This document shows, one piece after another, positions 1 to 7,290 of a stretch of DNA of 16,293 nt. The notes beneath the pieces were generated by a model. That model was given only the letters and a program-made list of their open reading frames with translations. It was not told the origin of the DNA and did no database searches. The first letter of the stretch is position 1, and the number at the start of each line of letters is the position of its first letter. The stretch comes from Candidatus Poseidoniaceae archaeon. GTDB taxonomy: Archaea; Thermoplasmatota; Poseidoniia; Poseidoniales; Poseidoniaceae. The stretch covers positions 1 through 16,293 of the forward strand of contig DUHJ01000208.1 in assembly GCA_013330925.1 (NCBI GenBank), in the 5' to 3' direction. Both the position numbers and the translations under genes were made by a program.

Positions 1-180
1 GTCGTCGGCCCATCCGTTGACCTCTAAGGTCAGGGCCGCCCACGTCATGTGGACGTGGTTGTCGATGGGTTCGCCCGGCCACGCGTCCTGCACATGATGC
101 TCAGGGCGCTGCCCATGGACGGTTCCTGCAGCCAGCGGTGCGAGCAGCACCAACACCAGCAGCAAGGCACGGCCGCGCAT
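1..180 (-). CDS. Secreted protein, N-terminal fragment (cut by window edge)
   Basis: An open frame runs on the minus strand from an ATG at 178-180 to the window edge, 60 codons without a stop. The first residues form a textbook signal peptide: MRGR, then a hydrophobic core (residues 5-18, Leu/Val/Ala-rich), then small residues (AAGTVHG) suitable for cleavage at about residues 19-24. The visible mature part is short and rich in His, Trp and Asp; no family can be named from it. The gene lies about 40 bp after the stop of the DUF6015-like gene on the same strand, so they may share a transcript. The start is chosen because the signal peptide begins there. The function is unknown. Confidence 0.6.
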   Translation of the reverse strand, partial: MRGRALLLVLVLLAPLAAGTVHGQRPEHHVQDAWPGEPIDNHVHMTWAALTLEVNGWADD

Positions 181-197
181 GGTTGCCGGAATCGCTT

Positions 198-211
198 GGG
201 TCTGATGACCC
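198..211 (-). other. Small hairpin between two minus-strand genes
   Basis: GGGTC (198-202), loop TGAT, GACCC (207-211): a perfect 5-bp stem with a 4-nt loop. It sits in the 40-bp gap between the stop of the DUF6015-like gene and the start of the secreted-protein gene. There is no T-run after it on the minus strand, so it may be a processing or attenuation element, or chance. Confidence 0.25.
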
Positions 212-220
212 TTCCCACGC

Positions 221-646
221 TCACCAGTCGGAGGTGAATGCGTTGGGATTAGCGATGCGCTCGGATTCACGGGTCCAGATCATGGCTGCGTCGCCGGCGT
301 ACACGTCGGCGTACGGGTCGACCTCCTCGGTGTCGAGGCTGCGTTGCATGTAAGCCTCCACGCGCTCGCGGAGGTCGGGCTTGAATTTCCAATAGTGGAT
401 GCGCCATTCGCGTCCGTCCCACAGCGTGGTCTCTTCGGATTCGGTGGTCAGCAGGTCCCAATCTTGGAACATGTAGAACAGGTTGCGGTCGTTTGGCTCG
501 AGGGCGTTGTCGATGATGCGGTTGTAGAAGCCGAAGAAGCCAAGCGCGTGTTCCGCCATGCCTCGTGCAACCTCCATGTCCATGTCGGTGTCGATGTGCT
601 GCTGAATGGCGCGCGTGAGGTCTCTCAAGGTCATGCTCATGTCCAT
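221..646 (-). CDS. Small conserved archaeal protein, DUF6015-like
   Basis: This protein of about 141 residues resembles, from memory, the DUF6015 family of uncharacterised Thermoplasmata proteins. The recognisable core has a helical start (LRDLTRAIQQH), an ARGMAEHALGFFGF segment, IIDNALEPNDRNLFYMFQDWDLL and then an EETTLWDGREWRIHYWKFK block, which I take as the family signature. It looks soluble: no signal peptide or membrane segment. The start is one of three closely spaced in-frame ATGs (646, 640, 634). I chose the first because a GGGGTGG stretch precedes it, and the frame further upstream reads through the promoter region. A TATA-like box at 684-689 lies about 40 bp upstream. The role is unknown; the family assignment is moderately sure. 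Confidence 0.65.
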   Translation of the reverse strand: MDMSMTLRDLTRAIQQHIDTDMDMEVARGMAEHALGFFGFYNRIIDNALEPNDRNLFYMFQDWDLLTTESEETTLWDGREWRIHYWKFKPDLRERVEAYMQRSLDTEEVDPYADVYAGDAAMIWTRESERIANPNAFTSDW

Positions 647-675
647 TCCACCCCGCCGCGGTTCTTGCCCCGCAA

Positions 676-707
676 CAGTACTGTATATTGCCTGACACCC
701 TATATGA
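676..707. promoter_or_regulatory. Divergent promoter region with CAGTACTG palindrome
   Basis: Between the minus-strand DUF6015-like gene and the plus-strand polyamine cluster there are two AT-rich TATA-like boxes in an otherwise GC-rich stretch: TATATT at 684-689 and TATATGA at 701-707. The first is about 38-43 bp from the minus-strand ATG. The second is about 82 bp before the ATG at 789, which would leave a leader of roughly 60 nt. An 8-bp palindrome, CAGTACTG, at 676-683 directly abuts the first box and could be an operator. Which box serves which gene is inference. Confidence 0.4.
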
Positions 708-788
708 ACCCTCTTCCGGAAATTGGCTTTTGGTTGCCGGAAGCCTCCTCGGGCGAACGCTCTTGACGACCAACCCCTCCCCACGGCC

Positions 789-1787
789 ATGGACTCCGAC
801 CTGCCCACCTTCCTCGGTTTGCCCGAGGACGGCGACGCAGCACCTGACGTCGTGGTCCTCCCGCTTCCGTACGAACTGACGACGTCCTACGGCCAAGGAA
901 CCGCTGACGGCCCCTTGGCCTGCCTCGAAGCCAGTGCCCAAGTCGAACTTCACGAGGTGCTGCTCGGGGAGGACCTCCCCGCAGGCCTCGTGTTTCGCAC
1001 CGAACGGCCTTGGACTTCAGACGCCGGATCGCTGTTGGAGCAATTGGACGACATGGAGGGTTTTCTCAGGCCGTGGTGCACCGGCGACGTCTTCCCGTTG
1101 GCCCTTGGAGGCGAACACGGTATCCTCCCGCCATTCATGGCCGCCTTGCGTGATCACCCCGCTTTGGAGGGCGACCTCGGCCGCCTGACGGTCGTTCAAA
1201 TCGATGCCCACGCCGACCTCAGAAGCCAGCTGGATGACGAACCCTATTCGCACGCCTGCGCAGCGGCTCGAAGCCTTGATCTCGGCGTTGGACGCTTGAT
1301 TCAGGTCGGCGTACGGGCGCACAGCTTGGAAGAACAACAGCGCATCGTGGATGATGACCGGATCACGACTTGGTTCGCTCGGGACGTGATGGCGCCGGGT
1401 CGAGGTGCCTCGGTGTGGGATGCATTCATCGAGGTACTGGGGGGCTTGGAAGGGCCAGTCCACCTCTCCTTCGACATCGACGGCTTGGACGGTACCTTGG
1501 TTCCAGCGACCGGAACGCCGGTCCCTGGGGGACTGACCTACTGGCACGCGATTCAGGTCATTGAGGCGGTGTTCTCAGCCTCCGAGGCCACCGTCATCAG
1601 CGCTGACGTGAACGAAATCGTTCGGCAGGAAGGCAGCCCCCTTACTCAATTCACAGCGGCGATGATGGCCACGAAGATCCTCGGTGCCCACGCCCTCGCC
1701 CGACGCGAAGGCCGTTGGGCGGGGCATAACCCGTCCCGCAAAGGCCCTCGTGCGCCCCAACCGCGTCACACTTTCTCAGACCCCTGA
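789..1787 (+). CDS. speB: Agmatinase/ureohydrolase (arginase superfamily)
   Basis: This 332-residue, Mn-dependent ureohydrolase removes urea from a guanidino substrate, classically agmatine to putrescine. The metal ligands are all visible: GGEH (His110), DAHAD (Asp139, His141, Asp143) and SFDIDGLD (Asp229, Asp231). The substrate-side His in PYSHACAAAR (His154), a TGTPVPGG loop and a late Glu (ADVNEI, Glu277) also fit. GGEH replaces the commoner GGDH, and a Gly follows the last Asp of DIDGLD where Pro is usual. A basic tail of about 25 residues follows the fold. The start at 789 (MDSDLPTF) is preferred because upstream in-frame residues are unlike the family. SpeD starts 28 bp downstream and deoxyhypusine synthase follows, so the true substrate could be agmatine, aminopropylagmatine, or agmatinyl-lysine on aIF5A; sequence alone cannot decide. 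Confidence 0.88.
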   Translation: MDSDLPTFLGLPEDGDAAPDVVVLPLPYELTTSYGQGTADGPLACLEASAQVELHEVLLGEDLPAGLVFRTERPWTSDAGSLLEQLDDMEGFLRPWCTGDVFPLALGGEHGILPPFMAALRDHPALEGDLGRLTVVQIDAHADLRSQLDDEPYSHACAAARSLDLGVGRLIQVGVRAHSLEEQQRIVDDDRITTWFARDVMAPGRGASVWDAFIEVLGGLEGPVHLSFDIDGLDGTLVPATGTPVPGGLTYWHAIQVIEAVFSASEATVISADVNEIVRQEGSPLTQFTAAMMATKILGAHALARREGRWAGHNPSRKGPRAPQPRHTFSDP

Positions 1788-1815
1788 ACCTGCTGGCTTC
1801 ATATGCAAGGAATGG

Positions 1816-2229
1816 ATGCAGGGCGCATTGACCATCGAAGGCTCCCTTGCTGCACACGGCCAACATGTGATGTTGGACCTCACGGGGTACACCTCACCAC
1901 GTCCAGACGAAGGGGAATGGATGCTTGACGTCCTGCGTCAAGCGGTCACCCGCTCCACTGCAAGGCAAGTCCATGCGCACGTGGAAGACTTCGACGGAAC
2001 GCAGTCCCCGCCCGGATTTGCTGCAGTGGTCCTGTTGGACGAAAGCCATCTTAGCGCCCACTGCTATTCAGACCGGGGTTGGCTGGCCATCGATTGCTTC
2101 ACGTGCGGCGGCACGGATGCTCAGGGCATCGTCGACGACGTGCTGGAGGCTTTGGTTGCCGTCATGCCCGACCTCGTGGTCCAGCAGCACAGGGCCGTCA
2201 GCCGCTTCATGCACCCCTTGGAGGGCTGA
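1816..2229 (+). CDS. speD: S-adenosylmethionine decarboxylase proenzyme, prokaryotic type
   Basis: This 137-residue pyruvoyl enzyme makes decarboxylated AdoMet, the aminopropyl donor for spermidine-type polyamines. The self-cleavage site is in DESHLSAH: cleavage between Glu76 and Ser77 would yield a beta chain and an alpha chain whose Ser77 becomes the pyruvoyl group. His82 matches the processing histidine and Cys97 (DCFTCGG) the catalytic cysteine; the 20-residue distance from Ser77 to Cys97 equals that of the Thermotoga enzyme (Ser63/Cys83). The length is typical of the short single-chain precursor. The start ATG at 1816 is preceded by AAGGAATGG, a usable ribosome binding site; the open frame upstream of it overlaps the ureohydrolase and is not family-like. 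It ends 2 nt before deoxyhypusine synthase, indicating cotranslation. No aminopropyltransferase gene lies in the window. Confidence 0.92.
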   Translation: MQGALTIEGSLAAHGQHVMLDLTGYTSPRPDEGEWMLDVLRQAVTRSTARQVHAHVEDFDGTQSPPGFAAVVLLDESHLSAHCYSDRGWLAIDCFTCGGTDAQGIVDDVLEALVAVMPDLVVQQHRAVSRFMHPLEG

Positions 2230-2231
2230 CG

Positions 2232-3191
2232 ATGTCCGTTCGGGCTTTTGTCGATGAGCATTTCAACCACTTCAACGCGGGTGCCCTGCGCGCCACCGCA
2301 AGGAGCCTTACCGACTTCCTTGAATCGGGTGGGACCCTTGTGCTGACCCTCGCGGGCGCCATGAGCACGGCCGGTCTTGGACGCAGCATTGCACCCATGA
2401 TTCGTGCCGGCCACATCGGGGCCATTTCGTGCACAGGGGCCAACCTCGAGGAGGACCTCTTCCGTTTGGTTGCCTTGGATCATTACGAAGCCGTCCCGAA
2501 TTGGAGGGACCTTTCGGCCATGGACGAGGCAGACCTGCTCTCGCGCGGGATGAACCGCGTCACCGACGTATGCATCCCTGAAGAAGAGGCCTTTCGACGT
2601 GTCGGAGGCCACCTCCTTGAACGCTGGAAGTCGGCCGAGGCGAACGGCGAGCGGCATTTGCCGCACGCGTTCCTCTACGGCATGTTGACCGACGGGACCC
2701 TGAACGACGTCATGCAAGCCGATCCTGCCACCTCATGGTTGCTCGCTGCTGCCGAACAGGACTTGCCGCTCGTGGTGCCCGGCTGGGAAGATTCCACCTT
2801 GGCCAACATCTTCGCCTCACACATCCTCGATGGGACCCTGAAGAACAGCGACGTGGTCCGTGGGGGCGTGGAGTACATGCTCACCTTTGCGGACTGGTAC
2901 CGTGCACAAGCACGCCCGGTCGGCTTCCTCCAGGTGGGTGGCGGCATCGCAGGGGATTTTCCAATATGTACCGTGCCCATGCTTCGGCAGGACCTCGGTG
3001 AAGACGTCCCCTATTGGTCCTGGTTCGCTCAGATCAGCGAATCATCGCCGTCCTATGGGGGCTATTCCGGGGCTCCGCCAAACGAGAAAATCACGTGGGG
3101 GAAACTGCTTCCTGAAACGCCACGGTTCGTCATTGAATCCGACGCCACGCTCGTCCTCCCGCTTCTTCTCGGATACGTCCTCGACGCCTAA
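2232..3191 (+). CDS. dys: Deoxyhypusine synthase
   Basis: This 319-residue protein transfers the 4-aminobutyl group of spermidine (NAD-dependent) to a lysine of translation factor aIF5A, the first step of hypusine formation. Family hallmarks: an early LAGAMSTAGLG block (residues 40-50), SCTGANLEEDLF (66-77), LPHAFLYGML, VPGWEDSTLANIF (182-194), LQVGGGIAGDFPIC (233-246) and the catalytic lysine in ITWGKLLPE (Lys291, matching the WGK lysine of the human enzyme). The C-terminus ends shortly after SDATLVLPLLLGYV, as usual. The start follows the speD stop by 2 nt. Established knowledge: some archaeal homologues use agmatine first, with a ureohydrolase finishing the job, as reported for Haloferax. 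The speB-like gene in the same cluster makes that route worth considering here, though speD argues that spermidine-type polyamines are also made. Confidence 0.94.
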   Translation: MSVRAFVDEHFNHFNAGALRATARSLTDFLESGGTLVLTLAGAMSTAGLGRSIAPMIRAGHIGAISCTGANLEEDLFRLVALDHYEAVPNWRDLSAMDEADLLSRGMNRVTDVCIPEEEAFRRVGGHLLERWKSAEANGERHLPHAFLYGMLTDGTLNDVMQADPATSWLLAAAEQDLPLVVPGWEDSTLANIFASHILDGTLKNSDVVRGGVEYMLTFADWYRAQARPVGFLQVGGGIAGDFPICTVPMLRQDLGEDVPYWSWFAQISESSPSYGGYSGAPPNEKITWGKLLPETPRFVIESDATLVLPLLLGYVLDA

Positions 3192-3235
3192 CATCGTCCC
3201 CCAACTCTCTTGAGGGACCCGGCCAAGGTGAAACC

Positions 3236-6200
3236 ATGCGACGGCGCGCCTTGGCGATGCTTCTGATCCTGATGGTGGCGGTGCTGCCTGTTCAAGCGGA
3301 GGAACCGACGCCCGACCCGGTGTTGCTCGTGGCGTGGGGCGAGGGCGAGGACGGCCATGCGTACCGCTTGGTGATGGGCGACAACGCGGCCTACACCGTC
3401 GACGTTGTTCTCGATCACACGCGCAACGGCTTGCCCCTCCAAAGCAACGTCTCCGTCGCATGGGCCGTGGAAGACGGACGTTCGGTCGCGACCCTTGTGG
3501 TCGATGCTGCCCTTGCGTGGAACGACACGGTCCAGCTGGTCGTCGACGTGTTGGGCAAGGACGGGTCACCCGTGGATTGGCCGCCCGTGGAGCGGACGGT
3601 TCAGGTCGGTCGTTGGAACCAGCCCCTCGCGGACCACGAAATCACCACGTCTTCCAACTGGACGCTGGACCAGGCCACGGTGACCGACGGGGCCCCGCAG
3701 CGTTTCTTCCTCGAGTTCAACGGTCACGGCTGGCAAGAGCGCGTCGGGGAGGTCCTCGAAGCGTGGGAACTCGGTGACGGGCGATTGCTGCTCTTGGAAA
3801 CGGCCGACAACTCCACCATCGACCTGGATCTTGTTTTGGACCGCGTCTGGCGTAACGAGACCAGCACCGCGGGCGTTTTGCAGGCCAGCGTGTTTGACGC
3901 GGCTGGGTTTGGGACCCTGACCCTCATCGACGATGTCGATGGGGCACGCACAGAGGTCGCCGCCACCGTCAGCGAGGCGACCCTCAACCGTTCGACGCTC
4001 AACGGCGTGATCAGCGAACGTCTTCGCATCGAAGCCAACGGCTCGCTTGAGGTTGAGACGATCGAAGACAACAGCAGCGAAGGGACCCTCGACATCGGCG
4101 GCACCGTGGCGGTGCTCGTCCTCGAACTGTGGGACGAAGACGGTGTTCGACGGCTCGACCATCAGCAAATCGAGGCGGTGGCGGACTTCACCTTGATCGA
4201 AGACGGCACGCGAATGGACCTCGACCTCGAGGCCTTCCAATCGCTTCAGCGGTGGGAGGACGGGGTGCGGGTCGACCAACTTGAACGCATTCGCGGGTCC
4301 GGCACCTTTGGATTCGTTGAGCAAGACGAAAACACCACCGTGGCCATCAACGGCACCGTCCATGACTTCCATCAGTGGAGCGAAGACGGCGAAACCCTTG
4401 CCGATCGGCTTCACGTTGACGGGGTGCTGACCGGGGATGCAGAGGGGACCTTTGGCATCGTTCGGGACATCGAAGCGACGGTTGACGCCGACAACGCCAC
4501 CGGCGTCTCGCATCGTGTCCACATCATTCACCAAGAGGACTGGTTCAATTTCACCGGGTTGAACGGTGGGTCCTTCTTTGGCAACCAAGGTTTGGGCGCG
4601 CATCACAACGAATCCTGGTCCTATGATGTGGTTGGAATCGACAACGAGAACCGCACCATCAGGGTGATATGGCAACAAACCGGGCCCGACGCCTCAGAAG
4701 GAGACGAGATGCCCGAACGCTCGCCGATCCCCATTGAACCCGTGGCTCCTGAGCCCGTGGACGGACTCGGCGAGGTGACGGTCGGACGTGAAACTGGCGT
4801 GATGCCGATTCCTGCTGCACCTGGCGATGCCTTCCTCCTCGACCAACAGGCCGGAATGGAGCTGTCCGTGGAGGTCCTCGAGTACAGCACCGATGTCGCC
4901 GATGGACGCACCTTCGAGACCGCCCGTTGGACCGGCACCTACGTCGAGTTTGGAGGCACCGCAGAAGGGCATCTGGTTGCCGTTGGACCGCTCAAGGGCC
5001 TCTCCACCAGCGTGGCGAGAAGCCTCGAGGTGCCCTACGGGGATGAGGGCGAAGTTGCATGGTTGAACGAATCGCAAACCCTCGCTCGCGTCTTGTCGCC
5101 CTCGGTGGTGACGGCGGAGGGCAACACCCCGCCCACCTTCCATGGCTTGACACAACCAAACGGGCTAGCGGGCGCTGAAGGGGCCCGCAGCAGTCTCCTG
5201 GTGGCCGAGGTCAGCGACGTGGACTGGAACCTCGAGCGGGTCGAAGTCGACCTTTCTGCCCTTGGCTTGGGCGTTCGGGTCTTGAACGACCGAGGCGCGG
5301 ACGGCGACGCAGCGGTCGACGACGACCGTTGGACGACCACGCTTTCCGTGCTGGACACCACAACGGGCGTGTTTTCCGCGCCGGTCACCGTCGTCGACGC
5401 CTTCACCTCGACGACCTACGACAACGCCACGGTGCAGATCGACAATCCTGCCCCACGGTTGATCAGCGTCGACTTGGTTCCCGATCGCGTTCAGCGGGGA
5501 GGGACCGTCATCGTCGAAGCGAACGTGGTTGACCAGCACGGCGTTTCTTCCGTCGCCGTGGACCTCAGCGGATTGTCGGGCGGCGCCCTTGTCCCCTTGG
5601 CCCAAGTGGCCGGTACCACGACGTGGAGCGGAGCATTCACGCTCCCGTCTGGTCTCCAGCCCGGTTGGATGACCCTCCCGTGGTTGCTCGAAGACGCAGA
5701 AGGGGCTTCGGCCCTGGTCACACGAAGCGTTCTGGTGGGAGACAGCGGTGGATTGGTCGGGCCGTTCGCGGTGCCTGAGGATCCCGAAGAGGGGTTGTCA
5801 CGTTTGCTCGTGCTGAACGATGCGCCGACCGTCGTTGCAGAAACGATGACGGTTGACGAGGCTCGACGCGGGGACTCCTGCGTCTCGTACACCGTTCAGG
5901 TCACGGACCAAGACGGCATCAATGGCGTGCAAATTGATCGTGGGACCCTGACCCCATTGGGTCAACAGGCCGGTTGGACGGCCATGCGGAACGACGGCCA
6001 AGGCGCGGACCAAGCAGCGGGTGACGACGTCTGGTCCACCTGCCTCGAGGTGCGCACCGGCACCCCTCTCGGGGCACACGAACTTCTCGTTCGGGCCTCG
6101 GACCTCTACGGTGAGGCCTCTCCGACCGTTTCAACGGTGTTCCGGCTTGACGCGGGCGGGACGACGGGCGGTGGTGATCAAAACGGTGAATTGCAACCCG

Positions 6201-6307
6201 CCTTGCTCTGGGCAGGGCTCGGCATTGTAGGCGTGCTTGTGGTTGGCCTTCTTGTGGCCCTGTCCCGAAGAGAGGGCGGCTCCAGCGACCGATTTGGTGA
6301 CCGGTGA
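3236..6307 (+). CDS. Large secreted, C-terminally anchored surface protein with repeats
   Basis: 1023 residues. A signal peptide (about 1-21, MRRR then a hydrophobic core ending VQA) and one C-terminal membrane segment (about 986-1008, followed by a basic stop-transfer end) place almost all of it outside the cell. Sixteen NxS/T sequons suggest heavy N-glycosylation. Residues 22-480 are beta-rich and contain three degenerate repeats whose tryptophans fall at 299, 340 and 381. A Pro-rich linker sits near 492-512. From about 629 there are three Ig-like/cadherin-like modules starting near 629, 737 and 860, with NDGQGADQ-type Asp/Gly loops that could bind Ca2+. The only two cysteines (882, 936) lie in the last module and may form a disulfide. 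The start has AAGGTGA just upstream. It begins 44 bp after dys, same strand. No enzyme motif was found; adhesion or envelope structure is an inference. Confidence 0.85.
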   Translation: MRRRALAMLLILMVAVLPVQAEEPTPDPVLLVAWGEGEDGHAYRLVMGDNAAYTVDVVLDHTRNGLPLQSNVSVAWAVEDGRSVATLVVDAALAWNDTVQLVVDVLGKDGSPVDWPPVERTVQVGRWNQPLADHEITTSSNWTLDQATVTDGAPQRFFLEFNGHGWQERVGEVLEAWELGDGRLLLLETADNSTIDLDLVLDRVWRNETSTAGVLQASVFDAAGFGTLTLIDDVDGARTEVAATVSEATLNRSTLNGVISERLRIEANGSLEVETIEDNSSEGTLDIGGTVAVLVLELWDEDGVRRLDHQQIEAVADFTLIEDGTRMDLDLEAFQSLQRWEDGVRVDQLERIRGSGTFGFVEQDENTTVAINGTVHDFHQWSEDGETLADRLHVDGVLTGDAEGTFGIVRDIEATVDADNATGVSHRVHIIHQEDWFNFTGLNGGSFFGNQGLGAHHNESWSYDVVGIDNENRTIRVIWQQTGPDASEGDEMPERSPIPIEPVAPEPVDGLGEVTVGRETGVMPIPAAPGDAFLLDQQAGMELSVEVLEYSTDVADGRTFETARWTGTYVEFGGTAEGHLVAVGPLKGLSTSVARSLEVPYGDEGEVAWLNESQTLARVLSPSVVTAEGNTPPTFHGLTQPNGLAGAEGARSSLLVAEVSDVDWNLERVEVDLSALGLGVRVLNDRGADGDAAVDDDRWTTTLSVLDTTTGVFSAPVTVVDAFTSTTYDNATVQIDNPAPRLISVDLVPDRVQRGGTVIVEANVVDQHGVSSVAVDLSGLSGGALVPLAQVAGTTTWSGAFTLPSGLQPGWMTLPWLLEDAEGASALVTRSVLVGDSGGLVGPFAVPEDPEEGLSRLLVLNDAPTVVAETMTVDEARRGDSCVSYTVQVTDQDGINGVQIDRGTLTPLGQQAGWTAMRNDGQGADQAAGDDVWSTCLEVRTGTPLGAHELLVRASDLYGEASPTVSTVFRLDAGGTTGGGDQNGELQPALLWAGLGIVGVLVVGLLVALSRREGGSSDRFGDR

Positions 6308-6336
6308 AGGCGCTCGTTTACCTGTTCCGACAACCG

Positions 6337-6342
6337 TTTATA
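6337..6342 (+). promoter_or_regulatory. TATA box of the tRNA-Gly gene
   Basis: TTTATA stands alone in a GC-rich gap and ends 28 nt before the first base of the tRNA. This is the normal spacing for an archaeal TATA box that sets transcription a few bases upstream of a tRNA. Confidence 0.7.
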
Positions 6343-6369
6343 CTCGGCCTCGGTGGGACGCCTGCACAC

Positions 6370-6441
6370 GCGAGCGTAGTGTAGTGGTTATCACCTGGCG
6401 TTGCCAACGCTAGAACCCGGGTTCGAGTCCCGGCGCTCGCA
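6370..6441 (+). tRNA. tRNA-Gly (anticodon GCC)
   Basis: A complete cloverleaf of 72 nt. Acceptor stem GCGAGCG (6370-6376) pairs with CGCTCGC (6434-6440), with discriminator A6441. The D arm lies around GTGTAGTGGTTATCAC. The anticodon stem TGGCG/CGCTA (6396-6400, 6408-6412) encloses the loop TTGCCAA, with GCC at 6403-6405. The T arm is CCGGG-TTCGAGT-CCCGG (6417-6433). The 3' CCA is not encoded, and I see no intron. Confidence 0.96.
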
Positions 6442-6503
6442 TCTTCGCATCACTGCACGGCCATCACCGGCAGGTTGAACCCCAACGGCGCGGTCAAAGG
6501 GGC

Positions 6504-6830
6504 ATGGACGAACGCCAAATCTTCGTGGGCAAGAAGCCCGTTCACCTCTACGTACGCGCCGTGGTCATGGCCATGGAATCCGGTGACCGCACCGTCCGCT
6601 TGACGGCTCGAGGCACCGCCATCAGCACCGCCGTTGATGCGGCAGAACTCTGCCGCAGGCGGCACGGAACCATTGCAGCAGGCTTGCCCGAGACCGTTCA
6701 TGTCCGCTCTGTGGACATTTCAACCGAGATGACCGAACGACGCGACGGCGGCGGTGAGCGAGGCGTGAGCGTGATCAACATCGTGCTCGAAGGCGAGGGC
6801 GACGTGCCCGCTCAGAGCGAAGAAGAGTGA
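6504..6830 (+). CDS. albA: Alba-family DNA/RNA-binding chromatin protein
   Basis: This 108-residue protein has the Alba core: IFVGKKPVHLYVRAVV (residues 6-21) with the paired lysines Lys10-Lys11 that contact nucleic acid, then the VRLTARGTAISTAVDAAELCRRR helix block (31-53), and a final beta strand VSVINIVLEGEG (88-99). Alba dimers coat DNA and also bind RNA in archaea. Compared with the usual length of about 90 residues it has a longer acidic tail (AQSEEE). It lies 62 bp downstream of the tRNA, and AAAGGGG just before the ATG could serve as ribosome binding site. Its last 19 bases overlap the end of the ArsC-like gene on the opposite strand. Whether it has its own promoter is unclear; none is obvious in the short gap. 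Confidence 0.9.
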   Translation: MDERQIFVGKKPVHLYVRAVVMAMESGDRTVRLTARGTAISTAVDAAELCRRRHGTIAAGLPETVHVRSVDISTEMTERRDGGGERGVSVINIVLEGEGDVPAQSEEE

Positions 6831-7192
6831 GCATCACGGAGCGCCTTCAATCGGCGCGTGATGTCGTCCGCCGTCGCTTCATACTGCGACAATGGACCTC
6901 CGACGGGGTCTTCCAAACCCCAATCTTCGTCGATGCGGACGGTGGGGCAAGACACCCCGCAACCCATGGAGATCACCATGTCCGCACGCTCAGCGTCGAT
7001 GGTCTCGATTCCTTTTGGATGCAGACCGGTTGCATCGATGCCCCGGGTTTCCAGCACCGTCAATGCGTTCGCTGCAACCTGAGAGGCCGGATGGGTCCCA
7101 GCGCTGGAGGCTTCGAATCCCATCGACCGGGCAATGGCCTCGGCCATTTGCGACCGGCATGAGTTTCCCACGCAGACAAAGCACAGATGCAT
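6812..7192 (-). CDS. arsC: Arsenate reductase / low-molecular-weight phosphotyrosine phosphatase family
   Basis: 126 residues from the chosen ATG at 7192. The P-loop CVGNSCRSQMAEA holds the CX5R catalytic motif: Cys7 and Arg13, followed by Ser14, with Cys12 inside the loop. The GNSCRSQMAE form points to arsenate reductase rather than to a plain LMW phosphatase. SMGCGVSCP gives Cys78 and Cys82, the likely resolving pair, spaced CX3C; the Staphylococcus enzyme has Cys82 and Cys89. WGLEDPVGG supplies the general-acid Asp (Asp95). An in-frame ATG at 7213 would add MWTLPSP before the start; residues further upstream are not family-like. It is divergent from the Mrp gene and overlaps the albA end tail to tail by 19 bp. 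Arsenate detoxification is the inferred role; no other ars gene is nearby. Confidence 0.83.
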   Translation of the reverse strand: MHLCFVCVGNSCRSQMAEAIARSMGFEASSAGTHPASQVAANALTVLETRGIDATGLHPKGIETIDAERADMVISMGCGVSCPTVRIDEDWGLEDPVGGPLSQYEATADDITRRLKALRDAHSSSL

Positions 7193-7260
7193 GGGCGAAG
7201 GAAGCGTCCACATGCCTTGAAGGAAACTACGGAGGTCTTCCTGCTCTTGCCTTGAGCGTG

Positions 7261-7270
7261 AATTGAAAAG
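7261..7270 (+). promoter_or_regulatory. Possible TATA box of the Mrp operon
   Basis: AATTGAAAAG is the only AT-rich run in the gap between the divergent arsC and Mrp genes. It is centred about 26 bp before the Mrp ATG, which would fit a leaderless transcript. The match to a TATA box is weak. Confidence 0.3.
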
Positions 7271-7290
7271 ACCCCTCGCGATGGATACCC

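Noticed and set aside
198..211. C/D box sRNA because of TGATGA
   Set aside because: The base before TGATGA is C rather than a purine, there is no D box at a fitting distance, and the motif is explained by the short hairpin.
3566..4678. Long open frame on minus, opposite the giant surface protein
   Set aside because: The plus frame has a signal peptide, sequons, periodic repeats and a membrane anchor. The minus frame has no recognisable motif and is expected as a mirror frame in GC-rich DNA.
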